A DNA stretch of 64,000 nucleotides from Prochilodus magdalenae (Eukaryota > Chordata > Actinopteri > Characiformes > Prochilodontidae): the NCBI GenBank assembly GCA_024036415.1, contig JAMWET010000521.1, positions 358,865 to 422,864 of the forward strand. Reading direction: 5' to 3'. Position numbers and translations under genes: made by a program. How positions within the stretch are numbered: position 1 is the stretch's first letter; every line of letters begins with the position of its first letter. Below are positions 56,955 through 64,000 of the stretch, one piece after another. The notes beneath the pieces were generated by a model. The model was not told the origin of the DNA. It searched no databases and was given only the letters and a program-made list of their open reading frames with translations.

Positions 56955-57029
56955 ATGTACGAGCGACACAAGCGGAGGTACAGCCTGTGTGCCAAAGGAG
57001 GACGAGAGGGGGACGTGGTTTTAATCAAG
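56955..57029 (+). CDS. Possible alternative first coding exon of akap13
   Basis: ATG at 56955 (context GGGAAG) follows an in-frame stop some 70 bp upstream and reads MYERHKRRYSLCAKGGREGD then VVLIK. It ends at AAG|GTACAG, an acceptable donor, in phase 0, the same phase as akap13 exon 7. Upstream (56560-56950) is a purine- and G-rich stretch that could hold a promoter. AKAP13 is known to make shorter Brx/Lbc transcripts from internal promoters, which makes this placement plausible. I do not recognise the peptide, and chance is possible. Confidence 0.3.
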
Positions 57030-58245
57030 GTACAGGGTTTTATTCCCCGTCACTTTACTGCTGTGGCTCGTGGCTTCTTCCATAGTTCCAGAGTCCTCAT
57101 TCCCACGTTTCAGGAATGGCCCAGCCAGATTGTTTCCCATCTGATCTCTGAAGGATAATGTGATGAGTCTCGGGAGGTCAGCATGCGCTAGAAATGGACT
57201 GGGATGGCTCTGCTAGGACTGGAGTGGTTCTTGTGGTGGTCCTTGTGAAGCGTCCCGCGGACAGAAGTGCATGTCAGTGCCACGTGCTGCTCTGATGTGA
57301 GTCTGGATATGCTGGTGTTGTGTTGCTGCGGTTGATTGTATCTTTAAAGGTGAGTGTGTGTCAGGATGTGATGCAGCGCTCTGCAGAATCATATGGCCGT
57401 GCTCTCTGAGTGTGTGTGTGTGTGTGTGTGTGAGAGTGTGTGTGTGTGCACACAGGGTGGGGTTTGGTTTTGGATGTGGTCCTCCAGACTCAGACTTGGG
57501 AACCAGCCACCGCCGAGCCTGAGAAGGCTGAGCTATCGTTGATATGATGCAAGGTTTGAGTCACTGCGGCTAATTCCTTCTTTCCAGGGTTCTTATACAA
57601 CCCGGTTTTGGTTCTAATGGAAACGCTAAGCCCGTTCACGTCAGCGCCCGTCCCTCGCCCTTCACCACAGCTTCTATTTTGGGCAGGCTTGATTTCAGTT
57701 CGCGCTTTCCCACAGCTCAGTCTTGGAAGTTGGTTGTGTTCTCTTGCTGGAGGGCAGGACATCAGACCTGCAGTGTTCTCCTCGCTGGTCTTGTTCTCTG
57801 GTGTTGACCCGAGGAGAATGGGTTCCCCTTTTGAGTCTTGGTTCCTCTCGAGTCTTCTCCTTGCCCCCGTCGCCCAGGGCTTGCTCACTGGGGGCTCGGA
57901 CAAGCTGCTTAGTGACATCATCAGTTGTTTAAAGCGCGTACAAATAAAGGTCGACTTGACCTGACTTCTCGTTTCTCACACAAAGGAAGTGTTTAACCGG
58001 ACACCAAGGCAGCATCAGGGTTCGTTATGGTTCCTCAAGGTTAGGGCTCGACATCTCCGCTCGCCTCCCAGCTCCAGATGCCTGCGGCTGAGAGGAGAAG
58101 GCCGTAATGAATCAGTCAGTCAGCAGACATTCCTCTATATGGTTTTGAAAGCCCGCAGCACTTAATGACTCCTTAAGGCCGGATACCTTTCTCACTTTGG
58201 CTGGGCCGCCGGCTTTCTGATGGCTCAAACGCGGCCCGGTATTTT

Positions 58246-58291
<46 letters not shown>

Positions 58292-59360
58292 TGTGTGTGT
58301 GGGAGACTGCAAGGCCCGAAGGGGTGAGGGGAGCCTGAATTTGGTGGCAGTCTGGGAGCCTGTGTTTAGATCCTAACGGTTTCCTTTGGCCCGCAGCCTG
58401 GAGAGACTGATGGAAACGGGGCACCTAGCCAAGTGACTTCATACCACCGCACTCCGGCTAAAATCTGTGTCCTCGGCAGCTTTTCTTTTTTAGCCCCGTG
58501 TGCGTTTAAGACTTAATACGAGAACATCTCAGGAATTCTTCTCCAAGCGCATAGCAACCGTGCGGTTACTGGAAACAACAGACTGTATCCAAATGGTCCT
58601 GCTAATTGATCAAGAAAGCCTGGCTGCTGTGGCTGCCGGGCCATTTTTCAATCCCCACCGTTTCTTCAGGAGGGGCGTGCATCAGGGCTTCGCTCTGGGG
58701 CCGCTTATTTTTAAACCATATGTGTTTTTATTGGGCCCGTTTTTGAACGTTCCGCTTCCGACCGAGCCGTGCTGGCAGCTCCCTTCGCGCTCCTTCCCCC
58801 AGTCCTGCAAATATGCAGTGAGAACAGCAGTGGTGCCAGATTCTGGTAAGGGACCTCAGGCCATATCTGGCAACATGCAGGGAAGCGAAGGCATGTGCTG
58901 TGTGTTGGGGCCAGGGCTAAACTGAGCAGTCTGGAATGGAGGAAAATGCAGATCTGAGAGCTTTCGCTGCGGATTTGAGAAGCTCTGCAGGCACAGGAAG
59001 AACTCCGGCTCATGCATAAGTGTGCAAATGACTCATCGCCGTGCATGAACTTATTGAGCCCGTTCTGGAGGATGCATATTAAAGTACATTGATGATAACA
59101 TCCGCACAACCAGAACGTATCATCACTAAACACCGGTACTGTTTGACCTGCAGGCCTGCACACATGCTGTGCGCTATAAAGAAGAAGTCATTGTAAATTT
59201 CCTGCTCATGAAATGCAATTAAATCACCGGAGAAACTCATGCAACAATGTCCCACCATGATTTTATGGGCTTAGTGGCTCTTCAGCGATGAGAGCTTTCC
59301 TGTAGGGATGCACAGAACCAGAATCTTGTGCTATGTCCTAGCCTGACGTATGCACAGCCC
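57030..59360. other. Intron, with two (GT)n tracts; no gene seen
   Basis: (TG)n lies at 57410-57450 and (GT)n at 58247-58305. 58480-59270 looks single-copy, with AT-rich islands (GCAATTAAATCACC, TTTATGGGCTTAG near 59215-59275) of the kind seen in conserved non-coding elements. The frames at 57490-57964 and 58500-59163 have no domain. Confidence 0.4.
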
Positions 59361-59362
59361 TT

Positions 59363-59874
59363 TATCCCTGCCATCGGCAGACGGCTGCACCACGCAGGAC
59401 TACACGCACACAGACCGTTACCACGACTGTCCTTAACACCACGTCACCGTCACCAAAGACTGCAGTGGTGTCGTACCAGACTGTCATGGAGTGACTCAGA
59501 ATGGCAGCGGGTCATCTTCAGTGACGAGTCCCGCTTTAGTCTTGGTGGAGACACCCAACGAATCCGTGTGTGGAGGCACCGTGGTCAGCACCAAGAGGAA
59601 CGGTGTGTCGTCACACGTCCAGAAGGCCTGGTGTCCCTCCACCTCCACCCCTACCGCACCATCTGCAGGAACTGTGTGAGGATGTTCAAGCTGCATGGGA
59701 TGGATTATCACAGGACTCCATTAGGAACCTCTACAGCTCCATACCGAGACGTCTGGCGTGTTGGGTTAGCAAACACAGCGGCCCGACGCCATACTGAGAG
59801 ACAGACTTCTGTATGTGTAGCTCAATAAATATTGATCATATCAGTCTAAACTTATCATCAGTTATTGATCCTGG
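59363..59874 (+). mobile_element. Tc1-derived MITE, copy 3 of 3 (5'-truncated)
   Basis: The frame is intact across much of the element: RRLHHAGLHAHRPLPRL, WSDSEWQRVIFSDESRFSLG and RIRVWRHRGQHQEE. It then shows the same internal deletion as the copies at 19.7 and 31.9 kb, and the C-terminal tail SIPRRLACWVSKHSGPTPY in another frame. It diverges from copy 1 left of CCATCGGCAGACGG, so its 5' end is lost. Confidence 0.8.
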
Positions 59875-60359
59875 TATCTCCAAAATGGAAATCCTCACAA
59901 TGCTGAGTGTAGCTGGGGATTGAAAATCATGAACTTGATCAGGGCGCATGGTTTTTGTGCTACATGGTCCGTATGGAGCAGCTCTGGTGGTCACTGTATG
60001 ACGCTGCTGCAGACGCTGGTGGGAACTGCTGAGAGCGGCCCTGTATGTATATTTTGGTATATGTGCCGGAGCCTCTCTGGAGGCAGTTCCTGAGGCCTGT
60101 GTGTGGGACAACAGAGGGCTGTGTTCTGTCTCTCTTTTTCAGCTGGCGTCTCAAAGACACACAGTGGCTACTCAGTGCTGCAGCAGGGAAGGGCCCATCA
60201 ATAGGGCGTTGTGCATTGTTAATTGCTCTAAAACTGTGCAGGGCCACTCTCCTTCTCTGTTTTTCCCTTCTTTTTTACAAGTTGTAGTGGTGTAAACGTG
60301 ATGAAGCGTCAGCCAGAGGGGGCTAGTTTGACCCCCGCATGACCCTCACATGCTTCAGA
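59875..60359. other. Intron, no gene seen
   Basis: Single-copy-looking sequence without exon signals. Confidence 0.4.
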
Positions 60360-60830
60360 GCACAGAAGTGTAGGAGTAAGGATGGACAGTACAGTTTGGA
60401 CGATACCGATTCACCAGAATATACTCAACATGCTTTATAATTACATTAAAGAGAAGCTTCCCAGTGGAGGTGAAGGTCACCAGACGTCCACTCTAAAAGC
60501 TCCCTCACAGGAAGTTCCAGCATGAGGGGGTTCTGAATACGCTGCCTGATGTCTGAGACGCTGTTTATGATAGTGTGGAGAAGATCTCAGCCTTAAACTC
60601 CATTCATGGTGGAGGGATACATGCTGCAGGGCGCTGTGAGGCCAAATAGTTCCCCAAAGGAACTTAGTATTTCCAGGTTTTCCAGATTTTCATCATCAGC
60701 ATTCCATACACACTCAGAAGACACGTGAAGGTTCGCTGGGGGTTTAGATAGTCAATAAAGTCTCTATATGTGTGTTCTAGACATGGAGAACCCTGGTTCC
60801 CATCACTACCAGAACCCTAAAGAACATCTC
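60360..60830 (-). repeat. Dispersed repeat family C, inverted copy
   Basis: Read on the minus strand it shows TGAGGGAGCTTTTAGAGTGG, CACGTGTCTTCTGAGTGTGT + ATGGAATGCTGATGATG and GATGGGAACCAGGGTTCTCC, in the order of the copy at 5.93-6.6 kb. Confidence 0.55.
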
Positions 60831-61310
60831 ACCCCAAACCCGCTCTCCATCCCTCTGTATACACCTCACCCGAATGGCAGACCTGGTGCGCTGTGTAGTG
60901 TGTTAGTGTGTTGCGGTGCTGGTGAGTGTGGAGGCTCTCAGCCGGTCAGTTTCCTCTCTATAGCTGACTCTATATATGAGCACCGCCGCTGTCATTGGTT
61001 GGAGGGCTCATTTGCATATTGCAGCTCTCTGCGACATGGGGTTGGCAACTCTCTCAGTTTGGGTCTTTTCTCAAACCCTCACTCTGTGCAGAGAAGCACC
61101 AGGGTTCTCTCTGGCTCCGGGACCGCCTTGATAGACCTGTATTGTAATTATGTGAACGCTGCTTAGTGCTTTATGTGGCAGATTAAACTTTACAGTCCTA
61201 CACCTACACCTACTTACATGCAGCTCACAGTTTAAATACACCCACCTGTCATAAACAGTTCTAGGATAAGATGTTCATGTATAAAGTTTAGGATTGATTA
61301 CTGTACACAT
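60831..61310. other. No gene seen
   Basis: A 132-codon frame (60768-61166) spans the repeat boundary and has no known domain. Confidence 0.35.
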
Positions 61311-61314
61311 GACC

Positions 61315-61718
61315 AATTATATTTATTATTATTATTTATATCGATGATTATATCACGCAGTATTATTATATTAGTATTTATTATATTTATTATTATTATT
61401 ATTATTATTAATATTATTAGTATTATGGATAGTACCATTATCATTAGCATATATACTGATGATTATAATTATTTAATTACATTATTATCAGTATTTACTA
61501 TATAGTATTATTATATTATTATTCTTATTATACACAGTATAACTATTATTATGTATATGTAATTATTAGCTATATTATTTAACTTCAATTGATATGTATG
61601 ATTATATTATTGTGGTTGTTGTTGTTGCTATTATTATTATTATTGTTGTTATTATTATTATTATTATTATTATTAGTAGTAGTAGTAGTAGTAGTATTGT
61701 TATTATTATAATTATTAT

Positions 61719-61764
<46 letters not shown>

Positions 61765-61800
61765 CTTTATTGATCCCAGAGGGAATATTACTATTATTAT
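61315..61800. repeat. AT-rich microsatellite cluster with a (GATA)n tract
   Basis: Imperfect (ATT)n, (GTT)n and (AGT)n runs are followed by (GATA)n at 61720-61763. Next to it is CTTTATTGATCCCAGAGGGA, which I recall as the 3' end of a fish LINE with a GATA/TATC tail, so a short inverted retroelement tail probably seeded the tract. Confidence 0.85.
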
Positions 61801-63135
61801 TATTATTAATTTTTTTTTTACATGTTTTAGTGTACTAAAAAGATATCTAAAAGATCAGACAGCATAGGAGGGTAATTTGAAAGACCCAAGTCATGGACAC
61901 CTACACCATGCTTCAGAGCCACAGAAGTTGTATGGAAATAAAGGTGGGAAGCCTGGGTGTGTAGCAATTTATCATATCTATCATATATATGTATATATGT
62001 ATTCAATATATATCATAATACATCACCTTAGTAACTAAAACAATTATAAACGCTGTTTTGTAAAAGCGATATGGGGAGTGTAATAGTGATGCGTGTTTAG
62101 TGAACAGTGTGAACTGTGTTATCTGGAACTGGTCCGTGTCTCAGTGCACACCAGAAAAAACAAAGCCGAGGTGACACCTGGGGCCTGGTACCACTCTGTG
62201 TAGTCTGAAGAAGCCTCAGAGGGTCAAGAGGTCCAGTGTAAGCGTGCAGTCGGTTCATTGTTGTATCCAGCAGCAGAACTCCTGTAGCACACATTTACCA
62301 CCATAACAACAGAACACCATCATATCGCCCCCCGTAATTACAGTATATACGTTTTAAGTCCCCTGTAAAGCAAGTCTACTCTTTTGAGTCCTCCTCTGCC
62401 TCCTCTTCTCTGCTTCCCTTGCTTTGCCCGATGCCTCACGAGCAGTTGCTCCTATGACTCAGCCGCAACGGCTGGAAACTCATTTAGGCGCTTTCTGGGG
62501 CCTTTGCAGAGACTCGTAAAACCTGTTATCGGTTCTTTATCATTGCGCTGTTTGGCTCATTAAAGCAGACAAAAGCCGCGAGGGGCTGCTGCCAAGTAAC
62601 TGCCTCCCTGAAAACCAGCCTGTGAATCACTGCACGAGCCAACTGTGTCCGAGCCCTCCGGTTGCTGGGGGGAGCTTTTTTCCTCGTGGTCTGGGCTGCC
62701 TATTACGGCGTGTTGTGTAATGGGAGAAGGTTAGTGAAACAAGACGGCGGAGAGGAAGGAAAGTATTCCTTTACTTTCCCATATTACAGAGATCAAAGGG
62801 CTCGGTTCACTTCACTTTCAGCGCTGGAAACTCTCGGCTCAAAGGCTCAAGCTGGACTTGTACCTGCTTGGGTCGTATCTACGCACTATGATCCATCCCT
62901 CAAAATAGCAAATCCTATCAGATGGCGGGAATTTAGCGGCTCCAAGTTGCAGAGCATGGCTGTAGATACGAAAGGCGGAACTATCGGGGAGGGAGTGTAG
63001 CAGAGGGGTTGGGATGGGAGAGTGGAGCGTTCTTTCCAGAAAGTCGGAGTGTCGGTATTCGCTCTCGCTCCACTAACGCTTCATGTCTAGAGCCTGACAG
63101 TCCCTGTTTCCCTGCACCCATTACCTCTAAGTGTC
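61801..63135. other. Intron, mostly single-copy; no supported exon
   Basis: 62380-62660 is GC-balanced and unique in appearance. A 112-codon frame at 62662-63000 (MLGGAFFLVVWAAYYGVL...) has no acceptor, donor or known domain. 63000-63100 may be a promoter-proximal stretch for the candidate exon that follows. Confidence 0.3.
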
Positions 63136-63360
63136 ATGAGTGATGCGCCACTGACTCTCCAGCCTTCACATGACCTCCATTCATACACACAGGGCGGAGA
63201 GGTTTCTCTGATGGGTGAGCTAGAGCGGGACATGGAAAACCTGGAGCAGAGCTGGGACGGAACCAGGAGCGCTCCATTCGGATTCACAGCGAGTTTTCTC
63301 CGAGTCTGGCAAGCTCTATATGTCGGCCCATATGGGGGACAGATTGCAGCATCCGAGAGT
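63136..63360 (+). CDS. Possible alternative first coding exon of akap13
   Basis: ATG at 63136 opens 75 codons (MSDAPLTLQPSHDLHSYTQG ... GELERDMENLEQSWDG ... FTASFLRVWQALYVGPYGGQ ... ASES) and ends at AGT|GTAAGT, a near-perfect donor, in phase 0, which matches akap13 exon 7. The acidic ELERDMENLEQSW stretch looks protein-like. I do not recognise it from human AKAP13, and it could be a chance frame. Confidence 0.3.
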
Positions 63361-63361
63361 G

Positions 63362-64000
63362 TAAGTTTGTCTCTATAGGGGGTATGTGGACAGGATGGTC
63401 CGGTCCTCTACCGCTACGCTCCGTTCAAGGCGTTATTTCCTGTGAGTTAACAAGGTTTTCACTCACAAAGCAGGAAGCATGACGATCCACCACAGGACCT
63501 TACAGAATAGACTGGACACCCCTGTGTTAGTCAGCAATGCCGATGTTCTAGAAGTCACCACACTAAGGAAGCATGTGCCGGCCTTCCACTCCCCTGTTTG
63601 GGATTTCCGGAGAAACTGCGGTTTAACAGAAATCCCATGCACCAGTGGGCGGGGCTCACGAAAGAGCCTCTGCTGAAAATCTGACAGCACGTCTCAATCT
63701 TCCACTCCTCAGAAGCCACGAGCACATGCTCTTCCAAATCAAGGCCCATGTGTTTGTTTGGACACGCGCCTACGGCATTTTGGGCGGGCACCGTATTCGA
63801 GCGTTGGATTGCATGAGAGTTTGGTGGTTTTTCCTCCCGGGAAGGAGTCTGCATTGTGAAGCGGTCGAATGTGGTGCGTCTGGGGTGGCTACACACAGCT
63901 GTTTCGGAGGTCTGGAGCGTATGGTCCAGCGAAACCGCGATCTGAATGCAACCTCATGTGGTCTACAGGTTCGGACAATGTGTGTCGTTGAAGCTGTAAG
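63362..64000. other. Window end, no supported exon
   Basis: Overlapping frames on both strands (63463-63896) have no domain. GTGGTCTACAG at 63959-63969 is a possible acceptor, but the sequence after it is too short to judge. Confidence 0.3.

Noticed and set aside
62662..63000. 112-codon frame beginning with a hydrophobic segment (signal-peptide-like)
   Set aside because: No recognised domain, no splice sites at either end, and a weak start. The hydrophobic start alone is not evidence.

Overview
The window is vertebrate, and most likely teleost, genomic DNA. It has short exons with GT/AG boundaries in long introns, many Tc1/mariner and hAT-like DNA-transposon remnants of fish type, and a very heavy load of micro- and minisatellites. 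One dispersed repeat, at about 18.4-18.86 kb and again at 39.87-40.55 kb, belongs to a type I recall as abundant in otophysan fishes (characins, catfishes, knifefishes). That placement rests on memory only. There is no rRNA, tRNA, CRISPR or prokaryotic feature.

One gene can be supported. It is the 5' half of akap13 (A-kinase anchor protein 13, AKAP-Lbc, a RhoA exchange factor and PKA scaffold) on the + strand. Seven coding exons can be joined: 17852-17895 (ATG at 17863), 23796-23958, 36766-37053, 39488-39671, 42325-42517, 45329-48020 and 48878-48954. All six junctions have GT donors and AG acceptors, and the phases (0,1,1,2,0,1) fit without a stop. The result is 1,210 codons: a conserved N-terminal module, an ankyrin-like segment and a very large acidic, low-complexity exon. 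The C1, DH and PH exons expected for this protein lie beyond the right edge. Two short possible first exons (56955-57029 and 63136-63360) end in phase 0, like exon 7, and might be starts of shorter isoforms.

Layout. 1-17.85 kb: upstream DNA or 5' intron, with several minisatellites, a long CTTT tract, Tc1 remnants and one possible CRE/GATA-type regulatory block near 7.0 kb. 17.86-23.8 kb: exon 1 and intron 1, with two DNA-transposon derivatives and (TA)n tracts. 23.8-36.8 kb: exon 2 and a 12.8-kb intron. About half of that intron is tandem repeat, with a hAT-like element carrying a 47-bp VNTR, a 4.3-kb array of 26-28-bp units and a second 47-bp array. 36.8-49 kb: exons 3-7, separated by repeat-bearing introns. 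49-64 kb: intron sequence with two long GA-rich tracts, dispersed repeats, a third copy of a Tc1-derived MITE, and the two candidate alternative exons.

Most other open reading frames are chance readings of tandem repeats or fragments of dead transposase genes. The most notable material outside the gene is the interplay between DNA transposons and minisatellites. Several transposon families here carry internal tandem repeats that have expanded differently in different copies.
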